From contig NZ_CP062310.1 of assembly GCF_014876775.1 (NCBI RefSeq), positions 806,001 to 870,000 on the forward strand: a stretch of 64,000 bases of DNA, written 5' to 3'. The translations under genes and the position numbers were made by a program. The notes under the pieces are model-generated. The model ran no database searches, was not told the origin of the DNA, and saw only the letters and a program-made list of their open reading frames with translations. Positions within the stretch are counted from its first letter, which is position 1. Each line of letters starts with the position of its first letter. The DNA is from Infirmifilum lucidum. Its GTDB lineage: Archaea; Thermoproteota; Thermoprotei; Thermofilales; Thermofilaceae. Shown here piece by piece: positions 29,396 to 37,006 of the stretch.

Positions 29396-31861
29396 CTCGT
29401 CAACCCTGCGGGCAAACTTTGGCAACCCCTTCCTCTCGCGCCGCATCGGCCAACCTAGATCCTCCTCGACTCTCTCGATCCCCAGCGACTTCTCGAGGAG
29501 TATCCTTCTCTCGATGGATGCTACAAGTTCCCTAGTACGAACTACCACGTCAGGGTTCACGCTTATGCTGTCGATGCCATGCCTCACGAGGAATTCTGAG
29601 AATTCTGGGTAAACGCTTGGAGCTTGACCGCATATCGAGACTGTCCTATACCCGTAGGGAGAGTTGTGGGCCTTTTCGATCAACATGGCTATAGCCGTCC
29701 GAACAGCAGGGTCTCGTTCGTCGAAGTATCTGGGGTCTATCTTCGGAAGTATCGCAGAATCCCTGTCTGTGCCTAGCGTGAGTTGTGTGAGGTCATTGCT
29801 ACCTATAGAGAAGCCGTCGAAATACCTCGCGAACTCTTCTGCGAGGAAGACTATGCTTGGAACCTCTGCCATAGCCCATATCTTAAAGTCCTTGCTGCTC
29901 TCAAGTCCTTCCTCGGCGAGCAGTTTGATGAATTTCTCGGCCTCCCAGAGAGTCCTTACGAACGGTGCCATAACCCATACGTTTCCTAGGCCCATCTCGT
30001 CCCTTACTTTCTTGATCGCCTTTACCTCCAGCCTGAAAGCCTTCTCGTATTGAGAACTGATGTACCTGCTGACACCGCGCCAGCCAAGCATTGGGTTGTC
30101 CTCCTGAGGCTCGTACTTCTCGCCACCCTTTAGTTGCCTGTACTCGTTTGTCTTGAAGTCGCTGAAGCGCACGACGACTGGCCTGGGGTATATCTCCCGT
30201 GCAACTAAGGCGATGCCCTCAGCCATCTTGTTGACGAGCACGTCTCCTCTCCCAGTCTCAAGCAGGTAGAGCGGGTGCTCACCTACATAGCTGGCCATTA
30301 TGAACTCCACGCGCATCAGCCCGATGCCGTCAAAGGGTAGATCCTTGTACTCCTTAATCTTCTCGGGCACACCCAAGTTCATGTATATTTTAGTAGCAGT
30401 AATGGGTTTCCAAATGATCTCGATTGGCGCAGCAGCAACAGCCTTCTCTTCTTTCTTACCGCCCAAGAGCTCCTCTACTCTCCCCTCATAGACAACGCCT
30501 GTTCTAGCGTCTACAGTGTAATCCTTGCCGTCAACCATGAGCTTTGTCGCCTCTCTGGTTCCAACAATTGCTGGAATGCCCAGCTCTCGGCTCACAATCG
30601 CCGCGTGGGCAGTCATTCCTCCCTCGTCAGTGACTATAGCAGCCGCTATTTTCATGTAGGGTACCCAGTCTGGATCAGTCATCTTAGTGACCAGGATGTC
30701 CCCGGGTTGCATTTTAGCCTTCGCGTCCTCAAGCGTGAGGCATATCTTGGCTCGTCCGTAGGCAACGCCAGGACTAGCCGCGAGCCCCTTTACTACGGGC
30801 TTTGCCTCTGCTACGCTCTTCACGGTCGCTGTTTCAGCGCCCTTAGCTTCCTTCACGCTCCAGACAGTCTCGGGTCTCGCCTGGACTATGAAAACGCTCT
30901 CAGGGAATGGTAGATCCCTGTCAACAGCCCACTCAATGTCCATGGGCCTGCCGTAGTGTTGCTCAATCTTCACAGCTAGTTCCGCGAGTCTCAAGACTTC
31001 CTCGTCGCTCAGAGACGGTGCGTTCCTCCTCGATGGCTCTATCTCGCGCTCCACGGTTTTACCCGTTTGTGGATCCCTGACTAGCTCGATCCTCTTCTCT
31101 ACGATGTTCCGCTGGATAATCTGCATAGTTCTCTTGTCCACAACCCACTCGTCGGGAGTAACCTTGCCGCTCACCACGGCTTCTCCCAGCCCCCAGTGGC
31201 CCTCGATAACGATTTTATCCCTCTCGCCTGTCACAGGGTGAAGCGTGAACATTACACCGGCAGACTTAGAGTTGACCATCTTCTGTACTGCCACGCTGAT
31301 AAGAACCTTCTCATGCTCGAACCCCTTCGACTCCCTGTAGAATATCGCCCTAGGCGTGAACAGGCTTGACCAGCACTTCTTCACCTTGCTGACAACGTCG
31401 TCCTCACCCCTCACGTTCAGGTATGTCTCCTGTTGCCCCGCAAAACTCGCGTCTGGGAGATCCTCCGCCGTAGCACTACTCCGCACAGCGACAAACTCCT
31501 CTTTCTTGCCGACGCGCTTGCCGAGATCCCTGTAGGCCTTCCTAATCTCTTCTTCGATGTCCTCCGGCATGGGGGCGCTCTCAATAAGCTCTCTTATCTC
31601 CTTGCTAGCCTCCATGTAGTCCTCGGGCTTCGCAGCGCCTGCTGGAACACGGCTACGGAGTATCTCATAGATCTTGTCGCGGATACCAGTTTCCTCGATG
31701 AACCTCTTATAGGCATAAGCTGTTACCGCGAAGCCGGGCGGGACGGGTATCCCGGCCTTTATCATCTCGCCGAGGTTAGCATTCTTGCCACCCACTATTG
31801 GCACGTCTTCCTTTGAGAGCTCTTCAAACCACAGGATTATCTTGTTCTTCTTCTCACTCAT
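29387..31861 (-). CDS. ppsA: Phosphoenolpyruvate synthase
   Basis: Makes PEP, AMP and phosphate from pyruvate, ATP and water (gluconeogenesis; may run in reverse in hyperthermophiles). Order: N-terminal ATP-binding domain (VGGKNANLGEMIKAG; VRSSATAEDLPDASFAGQ), central swivelling domain with catalytic histidine in GGMTAHAAIVSREL, and C-terminal PEP-binding barrel with IGSNDLTQLTLGTDRDS and the catalytic cysteine in SICGQAP. The length of 824 residues is normal. Pyruvate phosphate dikinase is less likely because family-specific insertions are missing. The gene is monocistronic. Confidence 0.95.
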   Translation of the reverse strand: MSEKKNKIILWFEELSKEDVPIVGGKNANLGEMIKAGIPVPPGFAVTAYAYKRFIEETGIRDKIYEILRSRVPAGAAKPEDYMEASKEIRELIESAPMPEDIEEEIRKAYRDLGKRVGKKEEFVAVRSSATAEDLPDASFAGQQETYLNVRGEDDVVSKVKKCWSSLFTPRAIFYRESKGFEHEKVLISVAVQKMVNSKSAGVMFTLHPVTGERDKIVIEGHWGLGEAVVSGKVTPDEWVVDKRTMQIIQRNIVEKRIELVRDPQTGKTVEREIEPSRRNAPSLSDEEVLRLAELAVKIEQHYGRPMDIEWAVDRDLPFPESVFIVQARPETVWSVKEAKGAETATVKSVAEAKPVVKGLAASPGVAYGRAKICLTLEDAKAKMQPGDILVTKMTDPDWVPYMKIAAAIVTDEGGMTAHAAIVSRELGIPAIVGTREATKLMVDGKDYTVDARTGVVYEGRVEELLGGKKEEKAVAAAPIEIIWKPITATKIYMNLGVPEKIKEYKDLPFDGIGLMRVEFIMASYVGEHPLYLLETGRGDVLVNKMAEGIALVAREIYPRPVVVRFSDFKTNEYRQLKGGEKYEPQEDNPMLGWRGVSRYISSQYEKAFRLEVKAIKKVRDEMGLGNVWVMAPFVRTLWEAEKFIKLLAEEGLESSKDFKIWAMAEVPSIVFLAEEFARYFDGFSIGSNDLTQLTLGTDRDSAILPKIDPRYFDERDPAVRTAIAMLIEKAHNSPYGYRTVSICGQAPSVYPEFSEFLVRHGIDSISVNPDVVVRTRELVASIERRILLEKSLGIERVEEDLGWPMRRERKGLPKFARRVDELE

Positions 31862-31984
31862 GGTCTCGGAAATAGCAACCCTAATGACTATAAAAACACA
31901 GTGTTATAACCAGGTATACTCACTAAGCCATCCAAATTACTAAGCGGCATAAACCCCAAAGAGACACCCGTTCGTTCTTTTCAG

Positions 31985-31998
31985 AAAAAGTTTAAATC
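31985..31998 (+). promoter_or_regulatory. Probable TATA/BRE promoter of the permuted initiator tRNA gene
   Basis: AAAAAGTTTAAATCG has a purine-rich BRE-like stretch followed by a TATA-like TTTAAA. Its distance of about 25 bases to the GC-rich leader helix starting at 32,020 is right for an archaeal transcription start there. Confidence 0.55.
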
Positions 31999-32019
31999 GC
32001 TACACGCATGATTATAAGT

Positions 32020-32129
32020 GCCGGCACACCCTGAAAGTCCACCCCCCGCTACCAGGAGCGGGGTGGGGAAGCCAGGCATCCCGCGGGGCTCATAACCCCG
32101 AGGTCGGTGGTTCAAACGGGTGTGCCGGC
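32020..32129 (+). tRNA. Circularly permuted initiator tRNA-Met (CAU) gene
   Basis: The 3' part comes first: T60 at 32,038, T-stem CCACC 32,039-32,043, acceptor CCCCGCT 32,044-32,050, A73 and encoded CCA to 32,054. Two bases (GG) follow, then the 5' part: acceptor AGCGGGG 32,057-32,063, D-arm GGGA/TCCC, anticodon arm CGGGG-CTCATAA-CCCCG (CAT at 32,091-32,093), variable AGGTC, T-stem GGTGG and TTCAAA to 32,116. T-stem GGTGG pairs only with the upstream CCACC. Leader GCCGGCACACCC (32,020-32,031) and trailer GGGTGTGCCGGC (32,118-32,129) are perfectly complementary over 12 bases and should form the bulge-helix-bulge that joins the ends in the T-loop. A1-U72 and three G-C pairs in the anticodon stem mark an initiator. 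Confidence 0.93.
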
Positions 32130-32159
32130 GAATTTTTACAGTATGAGATTGTTTTGAGC

Positions 32160-32558
32160 CTAGCAAGTAGGGGTTAGGGTTTTTCTCCATGTGCAGGTTA
32201 CTTCCCTTATCCTGGCGAGCCTCCAGTCCTCGCTACTCCACAGGACGCACTCTCTGGGCCCCAGCTTCGTGAATATACCTGCCATCTGCCGGCCGAGCAC
32301 CCCCTCGAGCGCAGGCCTCTCGACAGGATTGTGGGAAGAAGAGGAGTATACCGCACTGGGCCACTGTCTCCAGCCACCGTAGTTATGCTCTGATCCGCTA
32401 CAACCAGCTGTATGCCTGGCCCCCTGGGCACGAGCGACAATGAGGGCAGCACCCCAGTAGCCGGCTCTGTAAGCCCACTGAGGGCTAGAGAGAGCCGGAA
32501 AGAGGGGGTCTACTGAGACAGAGAGGTCGCTTCCCCAAGGCACGTAGAACCAATACAT
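32160..32558 (-). CDS. Hypothetical protein, possibly real 132-residue gene
   Basis: Unrecognised, Trp-rich open frame (MYWFYVPWGSDLS at the start). Its codons look native (AGG/AGA arginine, ATA, GCC, CTC, GTC frequent), and a TTTATAAA box at about 32,576-32,583 lies some 20 bases before the ATG, which would allow a leaderless transcript. No signal peptide or known motif is seen. The stretch between the permuted tRNA and tRNA-Ser is otherwise without a gene; I looked for SRP or RNase P RNA signatures here and found none. Confidence 0.4.
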   Translation of the reverse strand: MYWFYVPWGSDLSVSVDPLFPALSSPQWAYRAGYWGAALIVARAQGARHTAGCSGSEHNYGGWRQWPSAVYSSSSHNPVERPALEGVLGRQMAGIFTKLGPRECVLWSSEDWRLARIREVTCTWRKTLTPTC

Positions 32559-32615
32559 AGAGCAAACAAACTTCTCTTTATAAAAACGGTTATCCAGTTA
32601 AAATAGTCAAGATAG

Positions 32616-32699
32616 CGCCGGGGCCGGGATTCGAACCCGGGTTCCCTGTCGGGAAGCGGATTAGCAATCCGCCGCCTTGGGCCGCTCGGCCACCCCGGC
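32616..32699 (-). tRNA. tRNA-Ser (anticodon GCU)
   Basis: Class II tRNA, 84 bases with discriminator G. Acceptor GCCGGGG pairs with CCCCGGC; anticodon arm GCGGA-TTGCTAA-TCCGC; long variable arm (TTCCCGACAGGGAA region); T-loop TTCGAAT. No intron. Confidence 0.96.
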
Positions 32700-32734
32700 C
32701 TCTTAAGAAAACCGCACGCCCCCTTTAATAACTT

Positions 32735-33784
32735 TTATCTTAGCGGCGATAGTACAGGAGTTTTCCCGAACATGCCGAGATCTATATCACTGCCGTCTTC
32801 AGCGGGAGCAAGGATGAGGCGCATTCCAAGCGGCCTCCTCTTTAACAGGTGAATATCCCAGAGATCCCTTAGGAGGCCAAGGAGAACCGTGTCTTCGGAT
32901 GTATCAGGTATCACTACCATGTCCAGGCCTGCCACACAGTATGAGGCGTAATTTAAGAGGTGGCTGAACCTGAGCTGTCCGATTCGGGCTAGCTCCTTGA
33001 GGCGGTTGTCCTCGGCCAGCGGGAGCATCACTTCATTAAATCCTGTTGTCTTTACATGGCTAGCTAGGTATTCGATCCTTCTGTTTAGCTCTCTGATGGC
33101 TGCAATTGTTCCAGGCAGCGTAAACGTGATGCCCGAGATCTCCTCAACAAGGGATGCCACGCTACGCTCCATCCACGGAGAGATTGAGAGGTCTACTCCA
33201 AGGAAGCTATCCCAGCTTGCCTCGGCTTGTCTCTGCATCTCCTTAAGTCTCTCTAGCAGTGATTCAAGCAAGGCTCCCTTCTTAAACTGCTCGACATAGA
33301 GTAGACTCAAAGATACACCATTCTCCTTGCTCTGAGTAGCAGGGAAGTATGGTGTCTGAACTCTTTGACCGAAGCTTACCGCGAAGCGTGTCGCAAGCAT
33401 GTACGAGCTCTCCGAGAACACTCTGAAGACTTTGAGTATGTCAGACTCTGAGCCGGGGCCGTACTCGACCGAGAGAAATAGTCTTGGATATGTGAGCAGT
33501 GCTTCGTATAAAGTGCTCGGATCCCAGTGACCCAAGGGTATACCTACGTAATTTATACCTTGGCTCTCTGCCCTTTCATACAGAGTCTTTAGCGTGCGCT
33601 CTAATTCAGACTCGGACGTGAGGGGGGCCACTACCCTCTTACTCACTATCTTTAAATGTGTCGACTCTGCGAAATTGTCTAGACCCTCCAGGAACTTCGA
33701 GAGATCTCTCTCGAGCCCGTCGGTAGACGACAAGGTCTTAGCGTCGATGTGTAGTGCGGCAGCTCTTATGTCAATGGTGCTCAA
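32735..33784 (-). CDS. DUF711 (UPF0210-like) family protein
   Basis: 349 residues. Recognised from the overall DUF711 pattern: RVQTPYFPAT in the middle, TLPGTIAAIRELNRRIEYLASH and FNEVMLPLAEDNRL in the C-terminal half. The family has no firmly established reaction, although members have a barrel-like fold distantly resembling glycyl-radical proteins. Its start overlaps the stop of the upstream P-loop fusion gene by four bases, so the two products probably act together. Confidence is in the family, not the function. Confidence 0.75.
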   Translation of the reverse strand: MSTIDIRAAALHIDAKTLSSTDGLERDLSKFLEGLDNFAESTHLKIVSKRVVAPLTSESELERTLKTLYERAESQGINYVGIPLGHWDPSTLYEALLTYPRLFLSVEYGPGSESDILKVFRVFSESSYMLATRFAVSFGQRVQTPYFPATQSKENGVSLSLLYVEQFKKGALLESLLERLKEMQRQAEASWDSFLGVDLSISPWMERSVASLVEEISGITFTLPGTIAAIRELNRRIEYLASHVKTTGFNEVMLPLAEDNRLKELARIGQLRFSHLLNYASYCVAGLDMVVIPDTSEDTVLLGLLRDLWDIHLLKRRPLGMRLILAPAEDGSDIDLGMFGKTPVLSPLR

Positions 33785-34887
33785 AGAGTGCCCACCTCGC
33801 GTAGGTAGTCTAGGAGGCTGTCAGCATCCTTAAAAACCTTTGTAGTGTAGTACTCGAAGAAGGGGCTTGACTCTTCAAAGGGGAATATTGCGTAGACATT
33901 CTTGTTGTGAGTATAGCCATACTTTACCTCGCTTAAGACTCCGGGCGAAAGCACTTTAGTTGGGTAGAATACGATTATCATGTCGCTCTGATTTATTAGC
34001 TGGTAATCCCTCATAACTATCTGGTCTTTAATGTCGCCTACGGCATCCAGTATCTCTTTAACTTTTATTTCTCCGACCTTCCCGTCGACCTCTACTTCAA
34101 TGGTTTCCCTGCCCTTTGAGATGGCGTCGTGAGCCATGTCTATTAGTATAGAGTCTTCTATTGATATTGGGTCGAATAGGACTATTCCCGCTTCCTTCAG
34201 CTTCTTCTTTATCTCGTCCTTCTGCTCCCATACCTCCACGTCGCCCTTAACATGTGTGATCGGATAGCTGAGGTATGCCTTCGGTAGCGGTTTTCCGCCA
34301 GATTTACGAGCCTTCTCAACGTTGAAGAGTATCTTCTCGAGCATGGCAGGATCCTCTCGGCGTGGGAACAGATAGAAGGGCTTCTTCTGGTACTCCGCGA
34401 GCATTCGAGTAATGAAGGCTTCCTCATCCCGCCAGACAAGTACCTCCTTTAATGTGAGCCTTCTACTCCACACCCTATCGTGGAGGAGATTTAGGTACAC
34501 GTTGTGGGCATTATCTATCACGTTGATGTAGACGTCTGGGTTCAGGGTATTCACGTAATGGAAGTTGAACGCTTGCATAAGGTGTTTCTTCCAGCGGAAA
34601 CAGACGTGAGTGCTAACCCCGACGACGCCTCCAGTAGAGCGTATGCTTTCTACCTCTTTGAGAATGTCCTCGAACGTGGCCGCCCTTAAGTAATCCAGAG
34701 CTAGTGGATCCATGTCCAAGATCTTGCCGTCCGGTATGTGCACTCCTAGATCACTGGACTTCTTAAACATCCTCGACCCCACGTCTACTACTCTCAACAT
34801 GCTGTTTCGCGCCTGGACTTCCTGTAGTATGCTGAGGCGCCCGCTGCCACTAATGCCTGTAACGAAGGCTACCAGTCCGTCGCTCAC
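33781..34887 (-). CDS. P-loop (adenylate kinase-like) protein fused to nucleoside 2-deoxyribosyltransferase-like domain
   Basis: 368 residues in two parts. Residues 1-190 resemble an adenylate kinase-like NTPase, but the P-loop reads GISGSGRLS: the invariant lysine is arginine and the following Ser/Thr is leucine, so nucleotide hydrolysis is doubtful. The C-terminal part, from about residue 205, resembles the nucleoside 2-deoxyribosyltransferase fold: KAYLSYPITHVKGD, then QLINQSDMIIVFYP and SPGVLSEVKYGYTHNKNVYAIFP, the last resembling the family's substrate-side SxGxxxE segment. A nucleotide-binding or processing role is inferred. It is translationally coupled to the DUF711 gene. Confidence 0.7.
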   Translation of the reverse strand: MSDGLVAFVTGISGSGRLSILQEVQARNSMLRVVDVGSRMFKKSSDLGVHIPDGKILDMDPLALDYLRAATFEDILKEVESIRSTGGVVGVSTHVCFRWKKHLMQAFNFHYVNTLNPDVYINVIDNAHNVYLNLLHDRVWSRRLTLKEVLVWRDEEAFITRMLAEYQKKPFYLFPRREDPAMLEKILFNVEKARKSGGKPLPKAYLSYPITHVKGDVEVWEQKDEIKKKLKEAGIVLFDPISIEDSILIDMAHDAISKGRETIEVEVDGKVGEIKVKEILDAVGDIKDQIVMRDYQLINQSDMIIVFYPTKVLSPGVLSEVKYGYTHNKNVYAIFPFEESSPFFEYYTTKVFKDADSLLDYLREVGTL

Positions 34888-34919
34888 AACGCCTCACTAC
34901 ATTTACATGTTTTTATTTT

Positions 34920-36890
34920 CTATTTAAGGTTAAGTTTTTTGACTAATGTTTCTCCTTCACTTGTCAGCCTATAACCTACTACGGGCCTGCCCTCTACATA
35001 GATGAGAGTGGGTATAACCAGGCGCTTCCCGCTGAGTTCTCCCATGGCTTTGACGAATTGATCCCTTGAAAGCGAAGTAAGGGAGAGGACGGACGTGTGA
35101 TCCCCCTCACCTCCTAGTACAGCAAGAGCCCTTAGAACCGTCATGCTTTCAGAGCTAACACTGATGCTGATGTCTGTCGTCACTTCTTCTCTCTTATCGA
35201 CAGAGGGTGTCTGTAGCACTGTGGAAGCCCGTTGAGCCGGAGTAGGTCTTGTAACAGTTACTGCAGGCCTTGGAGCCACTTCAACTTCGATCCTAGGGGT
35301 TATCTTTACCGGCTGTGGAAGCGCGTTCATCTCCTTCAGCTCCGCGTAGGCTGTAGAGTGCACCTCCTCCGGATATACGTAATACCTGTTGATGTACGTG
35401 AACACATCCTTAGTCTCCTTTATTCCTTTAACCTGCAACCACTTCAAGACTACCCGCCTGCGCTCGATCTCCCTATAGAGATCCTCTACCTTCTTACCAG
35501 TTCTTTCAGCTATGTACCGCAGGTGGTAGCTCTCAGACACTACCCTGTGAACATCTTTCACCGGATCCCACCGAACTATTTCCCGGTACTTCTCGTATTC
35601 CTCCACCTCCCACACGTGCTTGACCCTCCTGGCAAACCCCCCACTAGGGAGAATAGTTCTCTCGGTCATAATGGCGACATTAAGGGAGGGTATGTACGCC
35701 GGAGACACATTCATCGGCGGGCTGGTGAGCCTCTTAACTGCACGGTCTAGCGAGTCGGCGTGCATTGTAGACATCCCCCCGTGCCCCGTGCTCATAGCTT
35801 GGAATAGCACGAATGCCTCTTCACCCCTCACCTCCCCGACTATGATGTAGTCGGGCCTGTACCTCAGAGAAACCTTGACGAGGTCGTAGAGCGTTATCTC
35901 CCCTACCTTAGACTCCCCAAGCCCATAACTCTCCCTACTAACTAACTGAACCCAGTTCTCGTGGGGTAAGTTGAGTTCGGGAGTCTCCTCTATAGTCACT
36001 ATTTTGTAGCCGGGCTTGAAGAAGTTTGCTATAGCGTTTAGGAGCGTTGTCTTCCCCGCTGCAGTGGCGCCTATAACCATGAGTGTCATCCTGTTCTCCA
36101 ACATAACCCATAGGTATGCAGCTGTCCAGTCGTCGATGTTCCCCCCGCTTATTATCTCAATTATCGAGAGTGGCTTCTCACGGAACTTACGGATAGTGAA
36201 GGTACTGCCCCTTGGCGAGACCTCCTCCCCATACGTTGCCGCCAGCCTGTGCCTCCCCGGGAGCATCGCGTCGACAATGGGAAAGGCTGCTGAGATGTGT
36301 TTCCCAGACATGTGTGCCAGCTTCACGATGAACTCGCGTAGATAGTCCCGGCTCCTGAACACAATATTTGTCGGTATGCTCTCATAGTCTCTATGCCACA
36401 CGTGTATTGCCCTGTCAACGCCGTCACAGCTAATGTCCTCGAGCTTGTAATCCTTCATTAGAACCTCTATCGGGCCATAACCGACTAAGTCGCGCTCTAT
36501 GTAGTATACTATCTTTCCCCAGCTCTCCTCACTTATCCCCCTGATAGACTTCCTGTATTTCTCAGCAAGTCTCCTCGCCTCCTCTATAATGTGTTGCCTC
36601 AAGTCCACGTCGAACGATGCTGGAGGCTCCAGCTCTACGCTCAGAATATCGATTAGTTTATTGACGGCCTTCCTCTCCTCCTCTGTTAGTTGAACCTCCT
36701 CGACAAAGTACGCACGCTGGTTGCCAGCCTCCGGTATTTCGACGATCTTGACCTTGGCAAAGGGTTCTACGACCCAGTACTCGTCTATAACCTTGTAGTC
36801 CTCCCTAGCGGGCAGGTAGACTACAGCTTCCTCGACTCTCTCTCCTTCTTTAGCCTTCTCCTTTATCTTTTTAGGCTTCTTTCGAGGCAT
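34920..36890 (-). CDS. Type IV pilus / type II secretion-like ATPase (GspE/VirB11 superfamily)
   Basis: 656-residue cytoplasmic hexameric ATPase expected to power assembly of archaeal type IV pilus-like surface structures. The N-terminal part (VDLRQHIIEEARRLAEKY) is the ring domain; the C-terminal ATPase has Walker A GATAAGKTTLLNA, the Asp-box/Walker B region around EVRGEEAFVLFQAMSTGHGGMSTMHAD. Beyond about residue 560 comes a proline/threonine-rich linker and a winged-helix-like tail (LSLTSLSRDQFVKAMGELSGKRLV), an unusual extension. It diverges from its membrane platform partner at 37.0 kb; no pilin with a class III signal is seen nearby. Confidence 0.92.
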   Translation of the reverse strand: MPRKKPKKIKEKAKEGERVEEAVVYLPAREDYKVIDEYWVVEPFAKVKIVEIPEAGNQRAYFVEEVQLTEEERKAVNKLIDILSVELEPPASFDVDLRQHIIEEARRLAEKYRKSIRGISEESWGKIVYYIERDLVGYGPIEVLMKDYKLEDISCDGVDRAIHVWHRDYESIPTNIVFRSRDYLREFIVKLAHMSGKHISAAFPIVDAMLPGRHRLAATYGEEVSPRGSTFTIRKFREKPLSIIEIISGGNIDDWTAAYLWVMLENRMTLMVIGATAAGKTTLLNAIANFFKPGYKIVTIEETPELNLPHENWVQLVSRESYGLGESKVGEITLYDLVKVSLRYRPDYIIVGEVRGEEAFVLFQAMSTGHGGMSTMHADSLDRAVKRLTSPPMNVSPAYIPSLNVAIMTERTILPSGGFARRVKHVWEVEEYEKYREIVRWDPVKDVHRVVSESYHLRYIAERTGKKVEDLYREIERRRVVLKWLQVKGIKETKDVFTYINRYYVYPEEVHSTAYAELKEMNALPQPVKITPRIEVEVAPRPAVTVTRPTPAQRASTVLQTPSVDKREEVTTDISISVSSESMTVLRALAVLGGEGDHTSVLSLTSLSRDQFVKAMGELSGKRLVIPTLIYVEGRPVVGYRLTSEGETLVKKLNLK

Positions 36891-37006
36891 TACTGAAACT
36901 GATTAACAGCAACCGTGGATATATATCCTTCTCTCCCTGCTCTTAGATCCTCTCACCTCTCTGCATTAAATATTAAAATCTCGCAACAGCTCTTCTTCAT
37001 GAGCGT

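Noticed and set aside
31981-32190. 70-residue open frame on the minus strand
   Set aside because: It lies across the permuted tRNA and only reflects its GC-rich antisense sequence.
32130-32615. SRP RNA or RNase P RNA
   Set aside because: The GC-rich gap next to tRNA genes prompted a check, but neither the SRP domain IV core nor RNase P conserved regions were found on either strand.
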